Source of the DNA: JANYCG01 sp031392945
GTDB lineage: Bacteria; Pseudomonadota; Gammaproteobacteria; Burkholderiales; Burkholderiaceae_C
Direction of reading: 5' to 3'
Assembly: GCA_031392945.1 (NCBI GenBank)
Contig: JANMVT010000291.1
Span: 1-30,996, forward strand
Length of the DNA stretch: 30,996 nt
Shown: positions 1-7,251 of the stretch, one piece after another
Layout of the letters: the number at the start of each line of letters is the position of its first letter
How positions within the stretch are numbered: position 1 is the stretch's first letter
Notes under the pieces: model-generated
The model's input: only the letters and a program-made list of their open reading frames with translations
What the model was told of the DNA's origin: nothing
The model's database searches: none
Made by a program: the position numbers and the translations under genes

Positions 1-264
1 TGCAATAGCATGGATGGCTTGGTCTGGCAGTTCCCGGCTTTTGATCAACAAATCGACACGGGTGTCGCAGGCTTTCTCCAGGCGATATTGAGTTGTCAAT
101 TTTGTTTTCAGGTCAATGACGCGGCTGGTCTCAAAATACACATCAATGTCGCCACCCCGGCGCTGGTCATCGACCCGCGATCCATACAGATAAATATGCC
201 CGGTCGGATCCAATGCGCCCAGTATGGAACGCAGTGCATTGATTTCAGGGCTGCTTAAACGCAT
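1..264 (-). CDS. Nucleotidyltransferase-fold (MNT-type) protein, 3' end cut by window edge
   Basis: The reading frame is open for 88 codons from an ATG at 264 to the left edge, so the stop lies outside the window. The translation has the polymerase-beta nucleotidyltransferase signature: YGSR at residues 27-30, then GGDIDVYFE at 37-45 with the two metal-binding aspartates D39 and D41, and a candidate third carboxylate in RVDLL (D71). Small proteins of this family are often antitoxins that AMPylate or inactivate a HEPN partner (MntA/HepT), but others are uncharacterised. It lies 30 bp downstream of rfbA on the same strand, so it may be co-transcribed with the rhamnose genes. No HEPN gene is visible on the window side; a partner would have to lie beyond the edge. 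The fold is well supported, the biological role is not. Confidence 0.75.
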   Translation of the reverse strand, partial: MRLSSPEINALRSILGALDPTGHIYLYGSRVDDQRRGGDIDVYFETSRVIDLKTKLTTQYRLEKACDTRVDLLIKSRELPDQAIHAIA

Positions 265-294
265 GGCGGATTGTATTGTTTGGAGCAATAACCT

Positions 295-1182
295 TTACGG
301 CTTTTTGCCTTCTGCCAACAAGCGCTTCAAATACTGCCCATAGCCGTTTTTAGCCAGAGGCATGGCCAATTTTTCCAACTGCTCACTGCCAATGAACCCG
401 TTGCGCCAGGCGATTTCTTCGACGCAGGCGATCTTCAAGCCCTGCCGGCGCTCCAGCGTGGCAATGAACTGGCTGGCGTCCAGCAGACTGTCGTGCGTGC
501 TTGTGTCCAGCCAGGCGTAGCCGCGCTGCATGATCTGTACGTTGAGCTGACCAAGATCAAGGTAAGTCTGGTTCACAGCGGTGATTTCAAGTTCGCCGCG
601 GCCGCTGGGCTTGATGGTTTTGGCAATGTTGATGACCTGGTTGTCGTAAAAATAAAGGCCTGTTACCGCGTAGTTGCTTTTGGGTTTGGCTGGTTTTTCT
701 TCAATACCGTTGGCCTTGCCCGCCGTGTCAAAGGCTACGACACCATAGCGCTCCGGATCCTGCACGTGGTAGGCAAACACTGTAGCGCCCTGAGTCCTTG
801 CATCGGCGCCGGCCAGCAAAGAGACAAAGTCATGCCCATAAAAAATATTGTCCCCCAGCACCAGCGCACTGGGGTTGTTGCCAACAAACTTCTCGCCAAT
901 GATGAAGGCCTGCGCCAAGCCATCCGGGCTGGCCTGCACGGCGTATTGCAGGTTGATGCCCCACTGGCTGCCGTCGCCCAGCAACTGCTGAAAACGCGGG
1001 GTGTCTTGCGGGGTGCTGATGACCAAAATGTCCCGCATGCCGCCGAGCATCAGCGTGCTCAGCGGGTAATAAATCATGGGTTTGTCGTACACCGGCAGCA
1101 ATTGCTTGCTCATGGCCAAGGTTGCAGGGTGCAGGCGGGTGCCAGAGCCGCCTGCCAGGATAATGCCTTTTCGATTTGTCAT
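295..1182 (-). CDS. rfbA: Glucose-1-phosphate thymidylyltransferase
   Basis: This enzyme makes dTDP-glucose from glucose-1-phosphate and dTTP, the first step of cytoplasmic dTDP-L-rhamnose synthesis for surface polysaccharide. The 295-residue product begins MTNRKGIILAGGSGTRL, with the nucleotide-binding GGSGTR loop, then SKQLLPVYDKPMIYYPLS and VLGDNIFYG, all diagnostic of RfbA/RmlA. Length is normal for the family. The frame stays open upstream to 1248, inside rfbD, but the ATG at 1182 matches the family N-terminus and gives a 25-bp gap to rfbD, so I chose it; no strong ribosome-binding site is visible. It is the third gene of rfbB-rfbD-rfbA. Function is confident. Confidence 0.95.
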   Translation of the reverse strand: MTNRKGIILAGGSGTRLHPATLAMSKQLLPVYDKPMIYYPLSTLMLGGMRDILVISTPQDTPRFQQLLGDGSQWGINLQYAVQASPDGLAQAFIIGEKFVGNNPSALVLGDNIFYGHDFVSLLAGADARTQGATVFAYHVQDPERYGVVAFDTAGKANGIEEKPAKPKSNYAVTGLYFYDNQVINIAKTIKPSGRGELEITAVNQTYLDLGQLNVQIMQRGYAWLDTSTHDSLLDASQFIATLERRQGLKIACVEEIAWRNGFIGSEQLEKLAMPLAKNGYGQYLKRLLAEGKKP

Positions 1183-1207
1183 TTCAAACTGGGTTATGTT
1201 GGCAAAG

Positions 1208-2128
1208 TCAATTTGGTTGATCCAGAAATTCAGCCAGCATGCGCTCAACGCCCTGCTGCCAGTGCGGCAGCGTCAAGCCAAATGTCGTCTGGAGTTTTTG
1301 GGTGTTCATTCGCGAGTTGAGGGGCCGTTTGGCGTTTGTCTGGAACGCTGAACTGGAAACCGGTTCGATGGATTTTGCTATTATTTTAGAAGCTATCTGC
1401 GCATGTCTGGCGAGGGCTAAAGCCGTATTTGCATAGTCAAACCAGGAGGTTTGACCCCCTGCAACCACATGATAGATGCCGCTGCGGTTCAGGGCCTCGT
1501 CTTTGCGCCATGCGCTCACCTGTGCGATGGCATGCGCGGTGACATCAGCCAGCAACTCGGCGCTGGTTGGCGCGCCAATCTGGTCGTTGATGACCTTAAG
1601 GGTTTCGCGCTCCTGTGCCAACTTGAGCATGGTTTTGGCGAAATTGCCGCCGCGTGCGGCATAAACCCAGCTGGTCCTGAAGATCAGGTGCTTGCAACCG
1701 CTTGCCTGGATGAGTTGCTCACCCCCCAGCTTGCTGCTTCCATACACATTGAGCGGTGCAGGCGGGTCTGTCTCAACCCATGGCGTTGACCCACTGCCGT
1801 CAAATACATAGTCGGTCGAATAGTGAACCAGCCACGCGCCAATGCTGGCAGCCGACGTAGCCAATGCGCCGGGAGCCAGCGCGTTGATTGTGCGAACCAG
1901 ATCCGGCTGGCTTTCGGCCTTGTCGACTGCTGTGTAGGCGCCGACATTGACGATGATGTCCGGCTTGATCGTTCGGACGGTCTCGGCCAAACCCAAAAGG
2001 TTGGTGAAATCACCGCAAAAATCAGTGTTGTCGAAATCCAGCGCGACGACATCACCCAGTGGCGCCAAGCTGCGTTGCAACTCCCAGCCGACCTGGCCGT
2101 TTTTGCCAAAAAGAAGGACTCTTGCCAT
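1208..2128 (-). CDS. rfbD: dTDP-4-dehydrorhamnose reductase
   Basis: RfbD reduces dTDP-4-keto-L-rhamnose to dTDP-L-rhamnose with NAD(P)H, the last step of the pathway. The 306-residue protein starts MARVLLFGKNGQVGWEL (Rossmann loop GKNGQVG), carries the STDYVFDG strand and the active-site YGSSKLGGEQ (Y-x3-K of the extended SDR family), and ends with the typical RPLNSRMNTQKLQ substrate-domain segment. It begins 5 bp after the rfbB stop, so the two are surely one transcript. Odd feature: residues about 231-251 are encoded by a copy of the AT-rich intergenic repeat seen elsewhere in this window, read through in frame. This lies in a variable loop before the conserved C-terminal segment, so the enzyme is probably still active. 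Confidence 0.95.
   Translation of the reverse strand: MARVLLFGKNGQVGWELQRSLAPLGDVVALDFDNTDFCGDFTNLLGLAETVRTIKPDIIVNVGAYTAVDKAESQPDLVRTINALAPGALATSAASIGAWLVHYSTDYVFDGSGSTPWVETDPPAPLNVYGSSKLGGEQLIQASGCKHLIFRTSWVYAARGGNFAKTMLKLAQERETLKVINDQIGAPTSAELLADVTAHAIAQVSAWRKDEALNRSGIYHVVAGGQTSWFDYANTALALARHAQIASKIIAKSIEPVSSSAFQTNAKRPLNSRMNTQKLQTTFGLTLPHWQQGVERMLAEFLDQPN
1375..1433. repeat. AT-rich dispersed repeat copy inside rfbD
   Basis: On the plus strand this reads TGCTATTATTTTAGAAGCTA followed by a GCGCAT...GAGGGCTAAAGCCGTATTTG tail. It aligns along its length with the intergenic copy at 13150-13212 (AGCTACTATTTTTATAGCTA, then GCATCAACGGGGGCTACCGG and TTTTAG). Here it lies inside rfbD and is translated. 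The alignment is by eye. Confidence 0.55.
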
Positions 2129-2133
2129 CGGTG

Positions 2134-3201
2134 TCAGGCCACCCGTTTTTCATAGTTGGTTTGCACCCACTCACGGTACGCACCTGATTGCACGTTAGTT
2201 ATCCAGGCTTGATTGTCCAAATACCACTGCACGGTTTTGCGGATGCCGGTCTCAAACGTCTCAGCTGGCCGCCAGCCCAATTCGCGCTCGATCTTGCTGG
2301 CGTCGATGGCGTAGCGGCGGTCATGGCCAGGGCGATCCGCGACGTAAGTAATTTGCTCGCGGTAACTATTGCCGCCTGATCGGGGGCGCATTTCGTCAAG
2401 CAGGGCGCAAATGGTGTTGACGATGTCGATGTTGGGCTTCTCGTTCCAACCACCCTCGTTGTACACCTCACCCGCCCGGCCGGCTTCCAAACCGCGACGG
2501 ATGGCGCTGCAATGGTCGCGCACATACAACCAGTCACGCACCTGCATGCCGTCACCATAAACGGGCAGCGGTTTTCCGGCCAGTGCGTTCACGATCATGA
2601 GCGGGATCAGCTTCTCGGGAAAGTGAAATGGCCCGTAATTGTTGCTGCAATTGGTGGTCAGCACCGGCAGGCCGTAGGTATGGTGGTAGGCGCGCACAAG
2701 GTGGTCGCTGGCCGCCTTGCTGGCCGAATACGGGCTGTTGGGCTCGTATTTGTTGGATTCGGTGAAGGCCGGATCATCTTTGGCGAGCGAGCCATAAACC
2801 TCGTCAGTTGAAACATGGAGGAATCGAAAAGCCTTTTTGTCCTCGCCGCTCAAGCCGCCCCAAAAGGCCCGCACGGCTTCCAGAAGCCGAAATGTGCCCA
2901 TGATGTTGGTCTGGATGAAGTCTTCTGGACCGTGAATCGACCGGTCTACGTGCGATTCGGCGGCAAAATTGACAATGGCGCGGGGTTTGTGTTCGGCCAG
3001 CAGTCGCTCTACAAGGGCGGCATCCCCAATGTCGCCACGGGCAAACACGTGGCGACAGTCGGTTTGAAGCGAAGCCAGATTCTCGCGGTTGCCGGCGTAG
3101 GTCAGATTGTCGAGGTTGACAACGGCCTCATCCGATTGCGCCAGCCAGTCCAGAACGAAATTGGAGCCGATGAAGCCGGCGCCACCCGTGACGAGGATCA
3201 T
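2134..3201 (-). CDS. rfbB: dTDP-glucose 4,6-dehydratase
   Basis: RfbB converts dTDP-glucose to dTDP-4-keto-6-deoxyglucose using bound NAD+, the second step of dTDP-L-rhamnose synthesis. The 355-residue protein has the N-terminal MILVTGGAGFIGSNFV Rossmann motif, the HVSTDEVYGSL strand holding the dehydratase catalytic Asp-Glu pair, the YSASKAASDHLV Y-x3-K motif and the NCSNNYGPFHFPEKLIPL segment typical of RmlB. Length is normal. The start at 3201 is preceded by AGGGAATTCA, a usable Shine-Dalgarno. It is the first gene of rfbB-rfbD-rfbA. Its ribosome-binding site lies in the distal arm of a hairpin at 3206-3251, so expression may respond to read-through from the upstream TRAP genes. Confidence 0.96.
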   Translation of the reverse strand: MILVTGGAGFIGSNFVLDWLAQSDEAVVNLDNLTYAGNRENLASLQTDCRHVFARGDIGDAALVERLLAEHKPRAIVNFAAESHVDRSIHGPEDFIQTNIMGTFRLLEAVRAFWGGLSGEDKKAFRFLHVSTDEVYGSLAKDDPAFTESNKYEPNSPYSASKAASDHLVRAYHHTYGLPVLTTNCSNNYGPFHFPEKLIPLMIVNALAGKPLPVYGDGMQVRDWLYVRDHCSAIRRGLEAGRAGEVYNEGGWNEKPNIDIVNTICALLDEMRPRSGGNSYREQITYVADRPGHDRRYAIDASKIERELGWRPAETFETGIRKTVQWYLDNQAWITNVQSGAYREWVQTNYEKRVA

Positions 3202-3205
3202 TGAA

Positions 3206-3251
3206 TTCCCTGAAAAGTCGCTGACGAAATTGCGTCGTCAGCTTTCGGGAA
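3206..3251 (-). terminator. Hairpin between dctM and rfbB: weak terminator or RBS-masking structure
   Basis: A perfect 8-bp stem GCTGACGA/TCGTCAGC (3220-3227 and 3235-3242, 7-nt loop) is extended by GAAA/TTTC (3212-3215, 3243-3246) and TTCCC/GGGAA (3206-3210, 3247-3251). On the minus-strand RNA it follows the dctM stop at 3260 and is trailed only by a short U run within GACTTTTC. The outer arm contains the GGGAA that serves as Shine-Dalgarno of rfbB. It could end the TRAP transcript or mask the rfbB ribosome-binding site. Confidence 0.5.
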
Positions 3252-3259
3252 TTATAGGA

Positions 3260-5218
3260 TTAGCCGTACAAGTACTTGGGCAGCCACAAAGTGAGCCCCG
3301 GCCAGATATACATGAACACCATGCACAGAATCACAATCAGCATATACGGCATCATGCCTGCAAAGATCTGGTTGATCGTCACGTGCGCTGGCGACACCCC
3401 CTTCAGGTAAAACGCCGACATCGCAACAGGTGGCGAAAGGAATGCCGCCTGAAGGTTCACAAACACCAGCACACCCCACAGAATCGGGTCAATCTGGAAA
3501 TGCGCCAGCAGGGGCAGGAAGATGGGCACAAAAATCACGATGATCTCGGTCCACTCCAGTGGCCACCCCAGCACAAAAATAATGGCTTGGGACAACAGCA
3601 TGAACTGGAGCGGCGAAAGGTTCATCGACAGCACCCACTCTTCGACCACACGCTGCCCTCCCAACAAGGCAAACACCGCAGAAAACAGGGCAGAGCCGAC
3701 AAACAGCCAACACACCATGGACGTGGTTTTGGCGGTCAGGAACACCGCTTCCTTGATTCGCTGGAAGTTCAATGTCCCAGCCTGCCAGGCCATGAGGAAA
3801 GCGCCCGCCGCACCCACTGCCGCCGACTCGGTCGCTGTCGTGATGCCGAACAGGATCACCCCCAGCACCACCAGGGTCAGCAGCCCCAACGGCATCACTG
3901 ATGACACCAGCATGCGCAGAATTTCATACTGCTCGGCGTCAAAACGCCTGTAGTACCAAAGCAGCAACACTGCGCTGATGCCACAAGCCACCCAAAACCA
4001 GGTGTAGAAGGCTTCGGGCACCGCTGCCGTTTGCGGCCCTTTGGCATCGGGGTCGCTCATTTCCTGCAGGGCCGGTTCACCGCCTGTTTTTGCGCCGTCC
4101 GTTTTTTCAGCCCCCGGCGGCTCCTTCACGTCTGTCGAGCCAAGTGGCGCCTGCAAACCTCCGTCGTCCGGCGGCTCCTTGACACCACCATCCGACGGCG
4201 GTTCTTGCAGGCCCCCTGCGGCTGGCTCAGCGGGTTTGGCCAGGGCCTGGGGCACCACTGGTTTGACGGCCGCTTTGGCAACCTGGGCCACCTGCGCTGC
4301 CAGTGTGGCGTTATTTTCTTCCTGCGAATGCACCACCACATACCACCACGTGCCCGCCAGGGATACGACAGCCAGAATGAATGGCACCAGCGCCATGAAA
4401 AAACTGCGCAACAACAGCCCCCAAGTGACCTGAGCCCCCTGTGCGCCGCCGCGCAACGCCTTGCCTGGCAACACCAGTGCCACAAGCAAGGCGGGCAGGA
4501 TGCGCTTCGAATAAGCATCCGAGACGTGGCCAAGCCATGCCGGTATCGGCGCCCGCAACTGGTCCGCAGGCAGTTTGGGCGCAATTTTGGGATTGATCAA
4601 CACCCAGCCAATGATGTAGACAAGGTACAAAAAAGAAAGGAAAAACCCGGGGAACATCGCTGCGGCATACAGCTTGACGACCGACTGGCCCGCCACTGCA
4701 GCGTACACAATGATCATCACCGACGGTGGTATCAATATTCCAAGCGTGCCGCCAGCGGTGATGACACCCGCCGCAAGCCGGGTGTCATAACCTGCATTGA
4801 GCATGGGCCGCATGGCGATCACCCCCATCAACACCACCACAGCCCCCACCAGCCCGCTGGCAATGCCCCAGAAAGTGCAAATGATCAGTGTCGTCACCGC
4901 CAGAGACCCCGGCACACTGCGAAAGGCCAGTTGCACGCTGTGAAACATTTTGTCCACCAGCGCGCCGCGCTCCATCACATAACCCATCAAGACAAAAAGC
5001 GGAATGGACAAAAGCGTCTCATTGGTCATGGCGCCAAACGCGCGTTGAACCATCAGGTCGAAAATCCGGTTGTCCAGAAAGCCGACGGCCGGGTTGTAGA
5101 AGGCGATGTAGCCAAACATCATGCCCAGGCCCATCAGGGTAAAGGCCGTCGGGAAGCCCATCATGATCACGATCACGATGAGGCCGAGCATGGTCATGCC
5201 AAGTGCTGCGTTGCTCAT
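3260..5218 (-). CDS. dctM: TRAP transporter large permease (DctM) with central insertion
   Basis: DctM is the channel-forming subunit of tripartite ATP-independent periplasmic transporters, which use the sodium gradient to import organic acids delivered by DctP. Family features are the GFPTAFTLMGLGMMFG N-terminus, SIPLFVLMGYVMERG, GTLGILIPPSVMIIVYA (residues 158-173), ITTATESAAVGAAGAF (459-474) and the C-terminal LNLxPLQFM-like and FLSPPVAMSAFYLKGVSP segments. At 652 residues it is about 200 longer than the usual 430. The excess lies at residues 245-440: two extra hydrophobic stretches (about 272-296 and 404-422) flank a Pro/Gly/Ala-rich acidic segment with four degenerate 9-residue repeats. 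It starts 2 bp after the dctQ stop. Confidence 0.93.
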   Translation of the reverse strand: MSNAALGMTMLGLIVIVIMMGFPTAFTLMGLGMMFGYIAFYNPAVGFLDNRIFDLMVQRAFGAMTNETLLSIPLFVLMGYVMERGALVDKMFHSVQLAFRSVPGSLAVTTLIICTFWGIASGLVGAVVVLMGVIAMRPMLNAGYDTRLAAGVITAGGTLGILIPPSVMIIVYAAVAGQSVVKLYAAAMFPGFFLSFLYLVYIIGWVLINPKIAPKLPADQLRAPIPAWLGHVSDAYSKRILPALLVALVLPGKALRGGAQGAQVTWGLLLRSFFMALVPFILAVVSLAGTWWYVVVHSQEENNATLAAQVAQVAKAAVKPVVPQALAKPAEPAAGGLQEPPSDGGVKEPPDDGGLQAPLGSTDVKEPPGAEKTDGAKTGGEPALQEMSDPDAKGPQTAAVPEAFYTWFWVACGISAVLLLWYYRRFDAEQYEILRMLVSSVMPLGLLTLVVLGVILFGITTATESAAVGAAGAFLMAWQAGTLNFQRIKEAVFLTAKTTSMVCWLFVGSALFSAVFALLGGQRVVEEWVLSMNLSPLQFMLLSQAIIFVLGWPLEWTEIIVIFVPIFLPLLAHFQIDPILWGVLVFVNLQAAFLSPPVAMSAFYLKGVSPAHVTINQIFAGMMPYMLIVILCMVFMYIWPGLTLWLPKYLYG

Positions 5219-5220
5219 GG

Positions 5221-5847
5221 TCAGCCTTTCATTCCGATGGACTTCTCGATTGCGAGCGCCTTCGCCTCTTCATCGACAAATTCGCTGCCCTCGAGCTGCT
5301 GCGCGACCACGTCGGACTCTTCGGCGTCCTTCAGGCGGGGCGTCCACTTGCCGGTCTTGATGCAGACGATGCAACGCACGATTTCGGCCACGCCCTGCAT
5401 CAGCACAATGGAACCGGCCAGGGGAATGACAAACTTGAAGGGATAAAGCGGCAGCGGTTCGGCATTGAAAGTCTGCTCATGAATCGCCAGTGAGTCCTGG
5501 AAATAGCTCCAGCCGGCCCATGTCAGGGCCGCAATGCCAGGGATGAAAAACACAAAGTACAAAACCAGGTCAATCGTGGCCTGGGTGCGTGGCTTGAAGC
5601 TGCCGTACAGGAAATCGCCGCGCACATGCCCGTCGTGGGCCAGGGCGTAGGCGCCCCCGAGCATGAATAGCGTGCCGTACAGCATGTTGTTGGCATCGAA
5701 CATCCACGCGGTGGGCGCATTCAGGGCGTAACGCTTGAACACCTCGCCGCACACCAGCAGCATCAGCACCACGATGAGCCATGCCGCCGCCTTGCCGACC
5801 CAGGTGCTGATGTGGTCTGCCGCATGTAAAAGTTGCTGTACTGTCAT
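5221..5847 (-). CDS. dctQ: TRAP transporter small permease (DctQ)
   Basis: DctQ is the four-helix small membrane subunit that pairs with DctM in TRAP transporters. The 208-residue product has four hydrophobic segments, starting with AAAWLIVVLMLLVCGEVFKR near residues 18-37, and the family segment TAWMFDANNMLYGTLFMLGG followed by AHDGHVRGDFLYGSF. A charged tail of about 45 residues follows the last helix, longer than in minimal DctQ proteins. The ATG at 5847 was preferred over the in-frame ATG at 5877 because AAGGGA lies 8 nt upstream of it. It sits between dctP and dctM, close-packed with dctM, and separated from dctP by 108 bp that hold a terminator-like hairpin. Confidence 0.93.
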   Translation of the reverse strand: MTVQQLLHAADHISTWVGKAAAWLIVVLMLLVCGEVFKRYALNAPTAWMFDANNMLYGTLFMLGGAYALAHDGHVRGDFLYGSFKPRTQATIDLVLYFVFFIPGIAALTWAGWSYFQDSLAIHEQTFNAEPLPLYPFKFVIPLAGSIVLMQGVAEIVRCIVCIKTGKWTPRLKDAEESDVVAQQLEGSEFVDEEAKALAIEKSIGMKG

Positions 5848-5894
5848 GAAATTTTCCCTTAAGCCGTACCACCCCATGTTTGAGGACGGTGCAT

Positions 5895-5931
5895 AAAAAA
5901 CCAGCCGTCCAGAGGGCCCGGATGGCTGGTT
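5895..5931 (-). terminator. Terminator-like hairpin between dctP and dctQ
   Basis: On the minus strand the arms AACCAGCCATCC and GGACGGCTGGTT (5920-5931 and 5899-5910, one G-T pair) enclose a 9-nt loop and run into TTTTTT. This has the form of an intrinsic terminator placed after the dctP stop at 5956 and before dctQ. It probably lets most transcripts end after dctP, giving more binding protein than permease. Confidence 0.75.
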
Positions 5932-5955
5932 TGCTTTAATGCCAGTCGGGCGGGA

Positions 5956-7068
5956 TCAGGCTTTTTTCTTGCTGAAATAGTGGTTGTAGGCCATTTTGAA
6001 ATCCACCATGTAATCCATCTGCCAGCGGCCGGCTTTTTCGGCAAAGGCACGCTGGGACTCGAGTACTTTCTTGAACAATGGGTTTTCGGCAGATTTCTTC
6101 TCGATCACCCGGTCCCAGGCAGCCAACTGGGCCTGCAGGATCGCGTCGGGGGTCTTGTAAAACTTGATGCCCTGCTTCTTCATCTCGTCGTAATCTTTGG
6201 AGTTGCGGTCAATCGCTTTCCAGCTCATTTCGGCCGAACTGGCCTGAACCGCATACTCAATGATGGACTTGAGCTCCGTCGGCAGCGCCGCGAGTTTGGT
6301 CTTGTTGAAGAGGATTTCGAACTGCTCGCCGGACTGGTGAAAGCTCTGCAGCATGCAATTCTTGACCACATCCGGGAAGCCCAGAATCCGGTCCGATGTT
6401 GCATTATTGAACTCTGCTGCATCAATCAGGCCCCGGTCCAGCGCAGGCACAATTTCACCGCCCGGCAAGGGGTTCACGGCAGCGCCCATGTCTGTGAAGA
6501 TGTCAACGGCCAGGCCGACGGTGCGATATTTGAGACCTTTCAAGTCACTCACTTTGGCAATCGGTTTTTTGAACCAGCCCAACGGCTGCGTGGGCATGGG
6601 ACCGTAGACGTAAGAGGCCACGTCAATATTGAGCGATTTGTAAATTTCTTCGAGCAACGCCTTGCCGCCACCGTACTGGTGCCAGGACAGCACCATGTTG
6701 GGATCCATGCCGAACGCCGGGCCGGAGCCCCAAAGCGCGAGTGCCGTGTTCTTGCCATAGTGGTAGGCCAGCACGCCGTGGCCGCCATCCAGCGTGCCCT
6801 TGTTGACGGCGTCAAGCAACTGGAAGGCCGGCACAACTGCGCCGGAGGGAAGCACTTCGATTTTGAGCTTGCCACTGGCCATGTCATTGACTTTTTTGGC
6901 AAAGTCATTGGCAAATTCGTGGAAGATGTCCTTGGCCGGCCAGGTGCTCTGGAACCGGAAAGACGTAGTGGTCTGAGCCGTAGCCAACATCGGCGCCGAC
7001 AGGGCACCGGCTGCAAAGGCCGCACCCTTGATCAGGCTACGGCGGCGGGGGGTCTTATTGATCGTCAT
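5956..7068 (-). CDS. dctP: TRAP transporter periplasmic substrate-binding protein (DctP, TakP-like)
   Basis: This is the periplasmic receptor that captures an organic acid and hands it to DctQM. The 370-residue precursor begins with a twin-arginine signal (RRRSLIKG, residues 8-15), a hydrophobic stretch, and a likely cut after ATA at residue 31, so it should be exported folded by Tat. The mature part matches the TakP/2-oxo-acid branch: FRFQSTWPAKDIFHEFA, GGHGVLAYHYGKN, KYRTVGLAVDIF with the carboxylate-binding arginine region, and GGEIVPALDRGLIDAAEFNN. Start 7068 has GGAG 7-10 nt upstream; the longer frame to 7131 lacks a signal-like beginning. Substrate is likely a 2-oxo or related carboxylic acid, not proven. 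A divergent FAH-family hydrolase starts 183 bp away. Confidence 0.93.
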   Translation of the reverse strand: MTINKTPRRRSLIKGAAFAAGALSAPMLATAQTTTSFRFQSTWPAKDIFHEFANDFAKKVNDMASGKLKIEVLPSGAVVPAFQLLDAVNKGTLDGGHGVLAYHYGKNTALALWGSGPAFGMDPNMVLSWHQYGGGKALLEEIYKSLNIDVASYVYGPMPTQPLGWFKKPIAKVSDLKGLKYRTVGLAVDIFTDMGAAVNPLPGGEIVPALDRGLIDAAEFNNATSDRILGFPDVVKNCMLQSFHQSGEQFEILFNKTKLAALPTELKSIIEYAVQASSAEMSWKAIDRNSKDYDEMKKQGIKFYKTPDAILQAQLAAWDRVIEKKSAENPLFKKVLESQRAFAEKAGRWQMDYMVDFKMAYNHYFSKKKA

Positions 7069-7120
7069 GAATGTCTCCGGTTGGTATTGGGTAAGCTCCC
7101 TATCTTTTCCGATTTTGAAG

Positions 7121-7176
7121 CCCTGCCGCACAGGGTTTTCACTGGGTTCCCGCGAATTCTGGAAAGTTTGTTTTCC
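7121..7176. promoter_or_regulatory. Inverted repeats in the dctP/FAH divergent intergenic region
   Basis: The 183 bp between the divergent starts contain two short perfect inverted repeats: CCCTG-N5-CAGGG (7121-7135) and GGAAA-N6-TTTCC (7161-7165 and 7172-7176). They could be operators or UTR hairpins. I found no convincing -35/-10 pair in either direction, and no regulator gene is adjacent. Confidence 0.25.
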
Positions 7177-7251
7177 GCTTTATTGCCCCCGGTCAAGAAA
7201 GCACGGGCCAGTGCTAGGATTTGCCCTGGCAACGGCAACAGAGGAATTCCC

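Noticed and set aside
5980..7251. A long N-terminal extension of the FAH gene frame
   Set aside because: It is antisense to dctP and lacks any domain; GAGGAA and the family pattern place the start at 7252.
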